Positions 7,150 to 16,367 of a stretch of DNA of 34,902 bases are shown in pieces. The number at the start of each line of letters is the position of its first letter. Within the stretch, counting starts at the first letter, position 1. The position numbers and the translations under genes were made by a program. Under the pieces are notes generated by a model, which ran no database searches, was not told where the DNA came from, and was given only the letters and a program-made list of their open reading frames with translations. The stretch comes from CAYVKY01 sp964452115 (GTDB lineage Bacteria; Bacteroidota; Ignavibacteria; Tepidaquicellales; Tepidaquicellaceae). Location of the stretch: contig CAYVKY010000004.1 in NCBI GenBank assembly GCA_964452115.1, positions 1 through 34,902 of the forward strand, read 5' to 3'.

Positions 7150-8344
7150 AGAGAAATATAGATTTGCAGTTTGGAATGTCATGAAGCGGGAACTTGGAAG
7201 AATCTCAAGGAATAAGACAATATATTCACTGTCAATATTTTTTCCGATATTCCTTTTCACGCTTCTTAGCTTCATATACAAAGACGGAGTTGTAAGGGAA
7301 ATACCTGTAGTGGTATGTGATAGGGACCATTCTTCCCTATCGGACTCTTATTGTCAGTTAATTGAATCTGACGGAGCAATGAAAATTGTCAAATATGTTG
7401 CTTCCCTTGAAGATATCGAGAATGCTTTTAAGAACGGAGGCATTTATGCAGGAATCTATATCCCGGATAATTTTGAATCTGATATTAAAAAAGGTATCAG
7501 CACGTCAGTTGTAATTTATAATAACTCACTTAATATTATTACAAATAACACTGTTCTCAAATCGGGGAAAACATTTACGAAGAGCTTTTCCGGTGCAATA
7601 TTATTGAAGAAACTGCGCTCGAAAGGTCTTCCCGAAGATGAAGTAATGAATATAATTAACAAGGTAACTATTGATACACAATCTCTGTATAATCCGAACT
7701 ATAATTATCTGGATTACCTGATACCGGGACTTGTACCCAGTATGCTGCAGATGTTAATTATGGTCGTTGCAGTACTGCTGCTGAGTTCTGAATTCACTCA
7801 CGGAACATTCGCAGATTTGCTTGAAACATCCCGGTACCGTATAGGAGCCCTTATTCTTGGGAAATCAATTCCCCACATTGCAATACACACAATTACTGCA
7901 ATCGGAATACTAGCGATACTATTTCCGCTATTCGGAATATCAGGTAACGGCTCCATGCTGTTAAGTATCGGAGTTTATTTTATTTTTGTATGCGCGTCAT
8001 TTTTTATGGGAATGGCAATTTCAGCATTAGTACACGATCAATATTTAAGCACTGAAGTTGCACTGTTCCTCAATACACCTGCATTTATTTTCAGCGGATT
8101 CGTATATCCAATCTGGGCAATGCCGACTGCATATTCTACTTTTGCACAGATACTTCCGTTTACTCATTTTATGAATGCATTTATAAAATTTTACTTTATG
8201 GGAACAGATATAAATTCAGCTTATCCTGAAATTAGAAATTTACTGCTTTTTATAATTATTTCGTTATTGATTATTATTCCCGTACTTTTTTATCAGATTA
8301 GAAAACTCAGAAAAAATCAAACAGAATCAGTTTTACTCAAATGA
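7139..8344 (+). CDS. ABC-2 type transporter permease (first of pair)
   Basis: This 401-residue membrane protein has an N-terminal transmembrane helix (about 27-46) and a large extracytoplasmic domain of about 150 residues starting VVCDRDHSSLSDSY. Five further hydrophobic helices lie between about 190 and 390, the layout of the ABC-2 membrane family (YhhJ/YbhS/YbhR type). The segment SSEFTHGTFADLLETS matches the cytoplasmic coupling loop of such permeases, which docks on an ATPase. It is a paralogue of the next gene, and the two would form a heterodimeric channel. No ATP-binding subunit is encoded in the operon. Confidence 0.9.
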   Translation: MQNKEKYRFAVWNVMKRELGRISRNKTIYSLSIFFPIFLFTLLSFIYKDGVVREIPVVVCDRDHSSLSDSYCQLIESDGAMKIVKYVASLEDIENAFKNGGIYAGIYIPDNFESDIKKGISTSVVIYNNSLNIITNNTVLKSGKTFTKSFSGAILLKKLRSKGLPEDEVMNIINKVTIDTQSLYNPNYNYLDYLIPGLVPSMLQMLIMVVAVLLLSSEFTHGTFADLLETSRYRIGALILGKSIPHIAIHTITAIGILAILFPLFGISGNGSMLLSIGVYFIFVCASFFMGMAISALVHDQYLSTEVALFLNTPAFIFSGFVYPIWAMPTAYSTFAQILPFTHFMNAFIKFYFMGTDINSAYPEIRNLLLFIIISLLIIIPVLFYQIRKLRKNQTESVLLK

Positions 8345-9528
8345 ATGCTTTTAAAGAAACATTTTCCGGATTATGGAAGGTTATTATAAGGGAAGTTAAC
8401 AGAATTTCACACGACAAAGACCTTATTACTATCATTCTGCTCGCACCGTTAGTTTATGCATTTTATTATTCGTCACTATACTGGAACAAAACGGAAAAGG
8501 ATGTGCCGATTGCGGTTGTCGATCTTGACAATTCGCAATTCTCAAGAGAATTTACCAAACGGCTGGAAGTTCATGACAATACAACCGTAAAATTTGTTAC
8601 GGGAGATTTATCATATGCAAAAAGTCAGTTAGATGAAATGAACATACACGGGATAGTATATATTCCGGCTGAAAGTGAAAAAAACCTTAAATTGGATAAC
8701 AAAATTGTAATTAAATCATTTTTAAATACATCAAGGTTTTTAGTCTCTAACGATATTAATAAAGCGGTAACTGATGTCGCGTTTTCAATAAATGACGATG
8801 TCAAGCTGAAGTACTTTGAATCTACCGGATTATCAATTAAGGAAGCAGAAAATGCAATCGAGCCCGTACGAACGGATATCAGACCTGTATTTAATATAAC
8901 CGAGACATACGGTGACTTTTTAATCCCGGGAATTCTGATTATGATTCTTCATCAGACTTTGCTTATAGGTCTATCAGAAAGTATTGCTAAGGAACGGGAA
9001 GAAAAAACAGTTAACGAACTATATAATACTTCTTACCATAATACTGCTGTGGCTATTACTGGAAAAGCTGCATTCTATTTCATATTATTCGGTGCATATT
9101 CGGTTTTTAATCTTTCGATAATATTCAGTATATTTAAAATAAATTTATTCGGAAATCTTTTATTGCTGACATTGCTCTTCTGTATCCTATTGGTTTCGAT
9201 TATTTTTATGGGTTTTATCATCTCATCGTTCTTTAAGAGAAAAATCCTCGCGCTTCAGTTAATTGCTTTTTCGTCATATCCGTTATTCTTCTTAACCGGA
9301 TACGCTTTTCCAAGACATTCAATCCCATTAATAATCCGCTGGTTCTCAGACCTATTCGCTATAACTCCGTTTTTCGATGCATACCGCAGGCTCACTCAAA
9401 TGGGTGCGGGTTTCGAAAATATTCTGCCGGAATTTTTACATATGATTATTCTTACGGCAGTACTCGGTGTATTGGCATTTTCAAGAATGTATTTCCTGTT
9501 CAGAAAGGAAGCGCAAAAAAATGTCTGA
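8341..9528 (+). CDS. ABC-2 type transporter permease (second of pair)
   Basis: This 395-residue paralogue of the preceding permease has the same plan: TM helix at about 30-48, an extracytoplasmic domain beginning VVDLDNSQFSREF, and five C-terminal TM helices from about 195. The coupling-loop equivalent is KEREEKTVNELYNTS. Its ATG overlaps the upstream stop (ATGA). It is the last gene of the operon, and its final 29 bases overlap the end of the convergent DUF2752 gene. The substrate is unknown; YbhSR-type systems of this kind export drugs or other hydrophobic compounds. Confidence 0.9.
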   Translation: MNAFKETFSGLWKVIIREVNRISHDKDLITIILLAPLVYAFYYSSLYWNKTEKDVPIAVVDLDNSQFSREFTKRLEVHDNTTVKFVTGDLSYAKSQLDEMNIHGIVYIPAESEKNLKLDNKIVIKSFLNTSRFLVSNDINKAVTDVAFSINDDVKLKYFESTGLSIKEAENAIEPVRTDIRPVFNITETYGDFLIPGILIMILHQTLLIGLSESIAKEREEKTVNELYNTSYHNTAVAITGKAAFYFILFGAYSVFNLSIIFSIFKINLFGNLLLLTLLFCILLVSIIFMGFIISSFFKRKILALQLIAFSSYPLFFLTGYAFPRHSIPLIIRWFSDLFAITPFFDAYRRLTQMGAGFENILPEFLHMIILTAVLGVLAFSRMYFLFRKEAQKNV

Positions 9529-9913
9529 ACGGTTCAAAAGGTAGATTTCTGACAATACCATAAGCTATGGTAATTATCAGAAATACTATTAGGATTCTTT
9601 TATTGATATGAGGAATGTAACTGCCCCGTATTATGAAAATAATTTCCCTTATAAAATAATATAAAAATCCCCCCAGAAAGAAAAATATGAGTAAATTGTA
9701 TTTGAATGCGTCAATAAAATCAAAATGCATCAGGCAGTAAGTTGCTCTCAGACCTCCGCACGCAGGGCAGTAGAGTCCAGTGAAATAATTTAACGCACAA
9801 GGTATTGATATAAAATACTTCCGCGGGTCAATGAAATACACTGCTGCCGTTACGATAAAAATACTAATTAAAATTAACGCGGATATTTTCCTGTTATCTG
9901 TTTTCATATTCAT
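9500..9913 (-). CDS. DUF2752 family membrane protein
   Basis: This is a small polytopic protein of about 137 residues. It shows the DUF2752 signature: a Cys (PCALNYFTGLYCPACGGLRA) followed by CPxCGGxR, then a conserved histidine/aspartate stretch and two more hydrophobic helices. Function is unknown; the conserved cysteines suggest metal or redox chemistry near the membrane surface. A longer frame reaches a TTG at 9931, but I prefer the ATG at 9913 (or 9907, MKTDNRK) because it places a lysine/arginine-rich start before the first membrane helix. It is transcribed against the efflux operon and overlaps its last 29 bases. Confidence 0.75.
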   Translation of the reverse strand: MNMKTDNRKISALILISIFIVTAAVYFIDPRKYFISIPCALNYFTGLYCPACGGLRATYCLMHFDFIDAFKYNLLIFFFLGGFLYYFIREIIFIIRGSYIPHINKRILIVFLIITIAYGIVRNLPFEPFRHFFALPF

Positions 9914-10038
9914 AAAAATAAAATTTATCAATCAAAATATAAACATATTTTGAACCGGGGTTTTTAATAACATCAGAATTTATAATCACTTTTATATGTT
10001 TTTTAAATTGGATAAATTACATAATTAATATTTTATTT

Positions 10039-10581
10039 ATGAAAATCACTAAAGACAATTCCCTTTTATTAATAATAGATATTCAGGAAAGGCTTTTCCC
10101 TTTTATATATAATAATGAAGACCTTAAAGACCGCACTAAAAAACTAATCGAAGGCTGTAAAGTTTTAGGTTTGAAAATCATTGTAACCGAACAGTACACC
10201 AAAGGGCTGGGGTTCACAATTCCTTCGTTAAAAGAATCGCTAGAAGGCATTACACCTATGGAAAAATCTCAGTTCAGCTGCTGCGGCAGTAATGGAATTG
10301 ATGATACTCTTAAATCGGAAGGTAAAAATTTTATTATCATAGCAGGAATCGAAGCGCACGTTTGCGTACTTCAGACTGTAATTGATTTATGCAGCATGGG
10401 ATATACGCCTGTAATAGTTGACGATTGTGTGTCATCCAGAAACAATAATGACAAAACCGTTGCCGTCGAAAGAATGAAGCGTGAAGGCGCAATAGTTACG
10501 ACTTATGAATCCGTTCTTTTTGAACTTTTGGAAGATTCAAAATCTCCCGAATTCAAAGCAATTTCAAAAATTGTAAAATAA
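10039..10581 (+). CDS. Isochorismatase-family cysteine hydrolase
   Basis: This 180-residue enzyme shows the complete isochorismatase-superfamily triad: Asp14 in LLIIDIQERLF, Lys76 in PMEKSQFSC and Cys109 in EAHVCVLQT. The cis-peptide segment IEAHVC before the nucleophile is intact. The sequence is of the YcaC/hydrolase type that acts on amides, rather than clearly a nicotinamidase, since the metal-binding DxH motif of PncA is not evident. It is the first gene of the seven-gene + strand operon, 1 base before plsC. The 125-base gap to the divergent DUF2752 gene is very AT-rich and must hold the operon promoter, but I could not fix it. Confidence 0.88.
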   Translation: MKITKDNSLLLIIDIQERLFPFIYNNEDLKDRTKKLIEGCKVLGLKIIVTEQYTKGLGFTIPSLKESLEGITPMEKSQFSCCGSNGIDDTLKSEGKNFIIIAGIEAHVCVLQTVIDLCSMGYTPVIVDDCVSSRNNNDKTVAVERMKREGAIVTTYESVLFELLEDSKSPEFKAISKIVK

Positions 10582-10582
10582 T

Positions 10583-11266
10583 TTGAGGATAATAAGATTA
10601 ATATTAATAGTTATAGTTTGCACATTGATTGCAATTCTGACTATCATCTGTTCCCCTATTGATTATAAGAGAAAAATATCATTTCTGCTTTACAAAATAA
10701 TGTGCGCGGGAATTTTATTTTCCGCAGGAATAAAAGTTAAAGTGCGCGGAAAAGAAAAGCTGAATCCGGACGAAGTTTTTCTGTACCTTTCGAACCATCA
10801 GAGTTATTTTGATATTCCCGTACTGATGAAAGTTCTGCCGGGAAACGTCAGATTTGTATATAAGAAATCTATGACAAAAATTCCTATATTCGGATGGGCA
10901 ATGTACCTTTCGGGTTATATCCCGATTGACAGAAAAAACGCGCGCAATGCAATTGATTCGCTGAAGAAAGCCGCCGATGCAATGAAGCGCGGAATTTCCA
11001 TTGTTATGTATCCCGAAGGTACCAGAAGCGCTGACGGCGAAGTGAAGGAATTTAAAAAAGGGATGGCAATGCTCGCAGCGATTTCAGATTGCAGAGTCGT
11101 ACCTGTCAGCATTCAAGGCACGTATGACCTGCTTCCCCGCGATTCATTTAAAATAAAACGCGGCACTGTGTATGTTACGATTGGTTCGCCCGTTGACTAT
11201 TCCAAAAGTCCTGAATATTTAAATGAACTGAGAGAAATTGTAATAAAAAATAAATCAATATTCTGA
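10583..11266 (+). CDS. plsC: 1-acyl-sn-glycerol-3-phosphate acyltransferase
   Basis: This 227-residue membrane enzyme has an N-terminal hydrophobic anchor (about 5-24) and the four acyltransferase blocks: NHQSYFD with His72 and Asp77, a GYIPIDRKN block near 111-119, PEGTR at 144-148, and VVPVSI near 172. It makes phosphatidic acid from lysophosphatidic acid at the inner membrane. The start is TTG, 1 base after the upstream stop; the next ATG is at codon 40 and would remove the anchor, so TTG is preferred. It is followed after 1 base by gatC. Confidence 0.92.
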   Translation: MRIIRLILIVIVCTLIAILTIICSPIDYKRKISFLLYKIMCAGILFSAGIKVKVRGKEKLNPDEVFLYLSNHQSYFDIPVLMKVLPGNVRFVYKKSMTKIPIFGWAMYLSGYIPIDRKNARNAIDSLKKAADAMKRGISIVMYPEGTRSADGEVKEFKKGMAMLAAISDCRVVPVSIQGTYDLLPRDSFKIKRGTVYVTIGSPVDYSKSPEYLNELREIVIKNKSIF

Positions 11267-11267
11267 A

Positions 11268-11555
11268 ATGCCCGTTACAAAAAATGAAATATTAAAAACT
11301 GCAAAACTCGCAAAGCTTTCATTCAATGAAACTGAACTTGACGGCATTCAGAAAGATATGAACGGAATAATAGAATATTTCGATATATTAAACGAAGCAG
11401 ATACATCTGATATTGTATTGAAAGATAATATTACGGACGTTAATTTTTTAAGGAAAGATGAAGTGAAAAATTCAATATCGAACAACGATGCAATGAAAAA
11501 TGCTCCGCTGTATGAAAACGGATATTTTAAAGTACCGGAGGTAATAAAAAAGTGA
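11268..11555 (+). CDS. gatC: Asp-tRNA(Asn)/Glu-tRNA(Gln) amidotransferase subunit C
   Basis: This 95-residue protein matches GatC throughout. It begins with the ILKTAKLAKLSFNETEL helix, continues with QKDMNGIIEYFDILNEADTSDI, contains the LRKDEV segment and ends with the usual FKVPEVIKK tail. GatC steadies the GatA amidase against GatB in the complex that converts misacylated Glu-tRNA(Gln) or Asp-tRNA(Asn). As is common, gatA and gatB are not beside it here. Its TGA overlaps the GTG start of kdsB. Confidence 0.94.
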   Translation: MPVTKNEILKTAKLAKLSFNETELDGIQKDMNGIIEYFDILNEADTSDIVLKDNITDVNFLRKDEVKNSISNNDAMKNAPLYENGYFKVPEVIKK

Positions 11556-12289
11556 CAAAGATACTCGGCATAATTCCCGCCAGATTAGCATCAACAAGGC
11601 TTCCCGGTAAGCCGCTCGCTGATATTAACGGAAAACCTATGATACAACTCGTTTATGAACAGGCAAAAAAATCAAAATTATTGAATGAACTGATTGTTGC
11701 TGCAGATGACAAGAAGATAGTTGATGCGGTAAAACGTTTCGGAGGCAAGGCTCTGCTGACTTCAAAAAAACATAAAAGCGGCACGGACAGAATATGCGAG
11801 GTAATCGAAAAAATTCATTGCGATATAGCCGTTAATATACAGGGTGATGAACCGATGATAGCGCCGTCAAATATAGATATGGCAATTTCGCCTATGATAA
11901 AGGATTCTTCGATTGACGTTTCCACTCTGGCGATTCGGATAAAAGATAAAAATGAAATTTCTGACCCTAATAATGTAAAGGTTGTGTTTGATAATGAGAT
12001 GAGAGCATTATATTTTTCACGCAGTATAATTCCTTTTGACAGAGACTGCAGGCGTGAAATCAGTTATTACAAACATATCGGGCTTTATGTTTACAGAACT
12101 GATGTGCTGAAAAAGTTCAAAAATTTGAAACAAACACGGCTTGAAGAGGCTGAGAAACTGGAACAATTAAGATTTCTTGAAAACGGTTTTAATATTATTG
12201 TCGGTCTGACAAATAAAAATTCTACCGGTATTGATACACCGGAAGATTTAGAGAAGATTAAAAAAATTTTAAAAAAGAAAAATAAATAG
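11552..12289 (+). CDS. kdsB: 3-deoxy-manno-octulosonate cytidylyltransferase
   Basis: This 245-residue enzyme has the KdsB N-terminal nucleotide-binding motif IPARLASTRLPGKPLADI, then VNIQGDEPMI around residue 92 and the IGLYVYR segment near 172. It activates Kdo as CMP-Kdo for lipopolysaccharide inner-core assembly, so the cell should make Kdo-containing LPS. The start is GTG, overlapping the gatC stop by 4 bases. pyrG, the source of the CTP it uses, begins 4 bases after its stop, which is a meaningful pairing. Confidence 0.95.
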   Translation: MTKILGIIPARLASTRLPGKPLADINGKPMIQLVYEQAKKSKLLNELIVAADDKKIVDAVKRFGGKALLTSKKHKSGTDRICEVIEKIHCDIAVNIQGDEPMIAPSNIDMAISPMIKDSSIDVSTLAIRIKDKNEISDPNNVKVVFDNEMRALYFSRSIIPFDRDCRREISYYKHIGLYVYRTDVLKKFKNLKQTRLEEAEKLEQLRFLENGFNIIVGLTNKNSTGIDTPEDLEKIKKILKKKNK

Positions 12290-12293
12290 CATC

Positions 12294-13916
12294 GTGAAAC
12301 AGACAAAGTATATATTTTTAACAGGCGGAGTAGTTTCTTCATTAGGCAAGGGCATTGCAGCGGCATCATTGGGGTTGCTGCTTAAATCCAGAGGTTTATG
12401 CGTTTCAAATCAGAAATTTGACCCGTATATAAATGTTGACCCGGGCACTATGTCACCGATTCAGCATGGCGAAGTGTTCGTCACCGAGGACGGCGCGGAA
12501 ACTGACCTTGACCTTGGGCATTATGAAAGATTCATTGATGAAAATATGAGCAAGATGAATAATACTACTTCCGGTCAGGTGTATTACAACGTAATTAATA
12601 AAGAAAGGCGCGGCGATTATCTGGGTGCTACCGTGCAGGTGATTCCGCATATCACTGATGAAATCAAGCGGCGGATAAAACAAATTGCGGAGGCAAATGA
12701 AAATAAATATGATGTAATTATTTCCGAAATCGGAGGCACGGTTGGTGACATCGAGTCACTGCCGTTTTTGGAGGCAATCAGGCAGATAACGCTTGAAAAC
12801 GGCAAACATAATGTGATCGTGGTTCACCTTACGCTTGTGCCTTATATTGCGGCAGCCGGCGAGCTGAAGACTAAACCGACACAGCACTCGGTTAAAACAC
12901 TCCTTGAAATCGGAATTCAGCCGGACATTCTTCTCTGCAGAAGTGAAAAACCGATTTCAAAAGAAATGCGTAAGAAAATTGCACTTTTCTGTAATGTTGA
13001 GGAATCATCAGTGATGCAGTCGCTCGATGCATCGTCAATCTATCAGGTGCCGCTGAACCTGCACAAAGAAAATTTTGACACGGTAATTCTTGAAAAACTT
13101 TCATTGAAAACTCCCGAACCGAAACTCTCAAAGTGGAAAAAATATGTAAATAAAATTGTTCATCCTAAAGACGAAGTAACGATTGCAGTATGCGGAAAAT
13201 ACAATAAAGTGCCCGATGCATATAAAAGCATTACTGAAGCATTCATACACGCGGGTGCTTACAATGAAGCGAAAGTAAAACTTAAATGGATAGATTCCGA
13301 AGACATCGAAAAAGATGATAGCATTCTTCAAGAAATTTTTAGTGAAGCGAAGGGACTGCTTGTATGTCCGGGATTCGGCGACAGAGGCATTGAAGGGAAA
13401 ATTCGTGCAATTCAGTATGTAAGAGAAAATAAAATTCCGTTCTTCGGAATATGCCTCGGACTTCAGTGCGCGGTGATTGAATTTGCCAGAAACGTCTGCG
13501 GACTGAAAAACGCAAACTCCAGAGAATTCAAGATTACCAAAAATATGGTTGTTGATATTATGGAATATCAGAAATCGGTGCAGGTGAAAGGCGGCTCGAT
13601 GAGGCTCGGACTGTATCCGTGTATTATAGCAAAGAAATCGCTCGCGCACCAGTGTTACAGAAGTGAATTTATCAGGGAACGCCACCGTCACAGATACGAA
13701 GTAAATAACGCTTACAGAGAGATACTCTCGGAAAACGGAATGATAATATCAGGTTTGTCACCCGACGGTTCGCTTGTGGAAATGATTGAACTGCCCGAAA
13801 GCATGCATCCGTTTTTTATTGCTTCACAGTTTCATCCCGAATTCAAATCGAGACTGGTTACGCCGCATCCGATATTCCGTGAATTTGTAAAAGAATGCCT
13901 GAAACTAAATAAATAA
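12294..13916 (+). CDS. pyrG: CTP synthase
   Basis: This 540-residue enzyme is full length for PyrG. The N-terminal amidoligase domain starts with GGVVSSLGKGIAAASLG (P-loop) and contains the FDPYINVDPGTMSP and DLGHYERFID blocks. The C-terminal class I glutamine amidotransferase domain has its nucleophile Cys in FFGICLGLQCAVIEF and the His/Glu pair in FHPEFKSR. It converts UTP to CTP with glutamine as nitrogen donor. The start is GTG. CTP feeds the neighbouring KdsB and the distant CdsA in this window. Confidence 0.97.
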   Translation: MKQTKYIFLTGGVVSSLGKGIAAASLGLLLKSRGLCVSNQKFDPYINVDPGTMSPIQHGEVFVTEDGAETDLDLGHYERFIDENMSKMNNTTSGQVYYNVINKERRGDYLGATVQVIPHITDEIKRRIKQIAEANENKYDVIISEIGGTVGDIESLPFLEAIRQITLENGKHNVIVVHLTLVPYIAAAGELKTKPTQHSVKTLLEIGIQPDILLCRSEKPISKEMRKKIALFCNVEESSVMQSLDASSIYQVPLNLHKENFDTVILEKLSLKTPEPKLSKWKKYVNKIVHPKDEVTIAVCGKYNKVPDAYKSITEAFIHAGAYNEAKVKLKWIDSEDIEKDDSILQEIFSEAKGLLVCPGFGDRGIEGKIRAIQYVRENKIPFFGICLGLQCAVIEFARNVCGLKNANSREFKITKNMVVDIMEYQKSVQVKGGSMRLGLYPCIIAKKSLAHQCYRSEFIRERHRHRYEVNNAYREILSENGMIISGLSPDGSLVEMIELPESMHPFFIASQFHPEFKSRLVTPHPIFREFVKECLKLNK

Positions 13917-13928
13917 AATTTTTGATTA

Positions 13929-16367
13929 TTGGAAATAACGGGATTATCTCAATATGAAGTAAAAGAAAGAATCTCACGAGGCGAAAAGAATTCTTTCACG
14001 AAAAGCCGTACGAAAACCGTCAGGGAGATTTTAATAGAAAATATTTTTTCGCTTTTTAATTTTATTATTATCGGTATTCTGGCATTCGTACTTTTTTATT
14101 ATTTTAAAACGAATGACACACGTCTTTTACTGGACTGTATCGGTATTTCATCAGTTGCTGTTTTAAATTTAGTTATTGCAATCTTTCAGGAAATCAAAGC
14201 GAAAAGGGCGCTTGATAAAGTAAATCTGCTTCTGATTAAAACAGTAACTGTCGTCCGGGAAGGAATTACATTTGAAATAAACCAATCGGAAATCGTTAAG
14301 GATGATGTGATAAAAGTTGAAAGAGGCGACCAGATTGTTGTTGACGGCAAGGTAATTCAAAGCAGCCATCTCGAACTTGATGAATCACTTCTGACGGGAG
14401 AATCCATTCCAATCGAGAAAGGAATAAATGCGAAAGTTTTATCCGGCAGTTTTTGTGTGTCCGGAACCGGATATTACCAGGCGGAAAAGGTCGGTCAGGA
14501 GAGCTACGCAAACAATATCACCCATCTTGCAAAAAAGTATAAATTCGTTTTAACGCCGCTTCAGAAAAAATTAAACATTTTTCTGAAGATGCTTTTTGCA
14601 TTTGCACTGGTACTCGTGGCTCTGAAATTAATTTTTAATGAGCATCCGCAAATGCCAGAAGCTGATTTCATTCGTGAAATCGCGACCATCCTGTCGTCAT
14701 TAATTCCGCAGGGACTGATATTAACATCATCAATTTCATACGCAATCGGTGTTGTAAGAATCAGCAAAATCGGAGCTATAATACAGAAGCTGAATGCAAT
14801 TGAATCTTTTTCGAGTGTTAAAGTTGTCTGCATGGACAAAACCGGTACGCTTACGCAGAATAAACTATCGGTTTCAAAAGTATCTCTGATTGACGAAACC
14901 ATTGATTTGGATTCACTGAAAAGTCTTATAGGCACTTATGCTCATCTGATTCAAAGCAAGAATGCAACGTCAAATGCTTTGGAAATTTTTAAAGGATATG
15001 ATAATTATGTTATAATGAATGAAATTCCGTTCAGTTCTGACAATAAATTCAGTCTTGCCGAAATCTCCGACGGAACTGATGTTTCTGTTTATATACTGGG
15101 CGCTTATGATATGCTTTTGGAAATAATCGCACCTGACGTAAAAGCCCACACAGAAGAGGTTTACAGCAAAAATAATATTGCAAATTACAGAAATCTGATT
15201 TTCGGAAAAGTAACGGGCAGAATATCAATAGATGATATTATAAAAGATAAAAACCGGATTTCATTCCATCCGCTTGGCATTATTTCAATATCAGACACAG
15301 TACGCGAAAACGTGTTGAGTGTACTCGAACTTTTTAAAAGAAATAATATTGATTTCAAAATATTATCAGGAGATTCATCGGAGGCAATTGCCTCAATCAT
15401 TGATGATATCGGATGGAGAATTTCAACCGACAAATATATTACCGGTGGCGAGCTTGACAAATTAAACAGTGAAGAATTCGGGCATGCGGTAAAGGAAAAA
15501 GAAGTTTTTTCAAGATTAAAACCTGAGCACAAACTGAAAATCATAAGGGTTTTCAAATCGAAAAAGATTTTTACGGCAATGGTAGGAGACGGGGTGAACG
15601 ACCTGCCTGCCATAAAAGAAGCGGATATGGGAATTGCGATGGAGGAAGGCTCGGCAGTAACAAAAGAGACAGCAGATATAGTACTCTTGAAAAATAAATT
15701 CTCCCTGCTTCCTGAAATTTTCAACGAGGGAAATAAGATTGTAAATTCTGTTAATCTCGTTTCAAAATTATTTATCACAAAAAATTTCACCGTAATTTTA
15801 TTTACGCTGCTTTCTTATTTCTCACTGCTGTTTCCGCTTTTTGATTACCCGATAACGCCGAGGCGCGTATCGCTGATTAATATATTTGCAATCGGCCTCC
15901 CTTCAATTATAATTTCATTTAAAAACCGGAATATAGAAAGAAGTACGGATTTCATAAAAGATATCCTGACTTACGTGATAATGAGTTCTTCGATAATTGT
16001 TTTATGTTCATATCTTTCAAGGTTCGTTGTGGTTTACAGGCTTGGTTCATCTGTTGATGCAGGAGCAATGGTGGCAATATCTATTGTAATTATACTTTCA
16101 ATTTCGAATTTCCTTGTAGTATCCAAGTACACTCACGAAAAACAATTTACATTTTATTTATATTCATTTGCACTTCTCCTGCTTTTTGTATTTGTGGCTG
16201 TTACAGATGTTAATATTCTGATTTTCAGATTCATCAGAAAATTTTATGAGATAGAATCATTTAAAATTGTATATTGGATAACAATAATTTGTGTAAGTAT
16301 TTTGGGAAGCATTTTGTTATATCAGATAAATAAACTCAGAGAAAAATTTTTAAATGGATGGCAATAA
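13929..16367 (+). CDS. P-type cation-transporting ATPase, CtpE-like
   Basis: This 812-residue pump contains every P-type ATPase hallmark: TGES at 156-159 in the actuator domain, the phosphorylated Asp303 in DKTGTLT, and GDGVNDLPAIKEADMGIAM from residue 553. About ten hydrophobic segments are arranged 2+2+6. The M4 motif is PQGL (LIPQGLILTSS) instead of the PEGL of calcium pumps or the CPC of heavy-metal pumps, and there is no N-terminal metal-binding domain. PQGL and the roughly 800-residue length are features of CtpE, a mycobacterial calcium-uptake ATPase. The ion is thus inferred as calcium with modest confidence. The start is TTG, 12 bases after pyrG; the end overlaps the MetH fragment by 14 bases. 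Confidence 0.9.
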   Translation: MEITGLSQYEVKERISRGEKNSFTKSRTKTVREILIENIFSLFNFIIIGILAFVLFYYFKTNDTRLLLDCIGISSVAVLNLVIAIFQEIKAKRALDKVNLLLIKTVTVVREGITFEINQSEIVKDDVIKVERGDQIVVDGKVIQSSHLELDESLLTGESIPIEKGINAKVLSGSFCVSGTGYYQAEKVGQESYANNITHLAKKYKFVLTPLQKKLNIFLKMLFAFALVLVALKLIFNEHPQMPEADFIREIATILSSLIPQGLILTSSISYAIGVVRISKIGAIIQKLNAIESFSSVKVVCMDKTGTLTQNKLSVSKVSLIDETIDLDSLKSLIGTYAHLIQSKNATSNALEIFKGYDNYVIMNEIPFSSDNKFSLAEISDGTDVSVYILGAYDMLLEIIAPDVKAHTEEVYSKNNIANYRNLIFGKVTGRISIDDIIKDKNRISFHPLGIISISDTVRENVLSVLELFKRNNIDFKILSGDSSEAIASIIDDIGWRISTDKYITGGELDKLNSEEFGHAVKEKEVFSRLKPEHKLKIIRVFKSKKIFTAMVGDGVNDLPAIKEADMGIAMEEGSAVTKETADIVLLKNKFSLLPEIFNEGNKIVNSVNLVSKLFITKNFTVILFTLLSYFSLLFPLFDYPITPRRVSLINIFAIGLPSIIISFKNRNIERSTDFIKDILTYVIMSSSIIVLCSYLSRFVVVYRLGSSVDAGAMVAISIVIILSISNFLVVSKYTHEKQFTFYLYSFALLLLFVFVAVTDVNILIFRFIRKFYEIESFKIVYWITIICVSILGSILLYQINKLREKFLNGWQ

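Noticed and set aside
13128..13691. 187-codon minus-strand frame inside pyrG
   Set aside because: pyrG is unmistakable in this stretch, and the antisense translation has no recognisable motif or start context.
15185..15790. 201-codon minus-strand frame inside the P-type ATPase gene
   Set aside because: It is a serine- and phenylalanine-rich mirror of a conserved ATPase region, typical of an antisense shadow.
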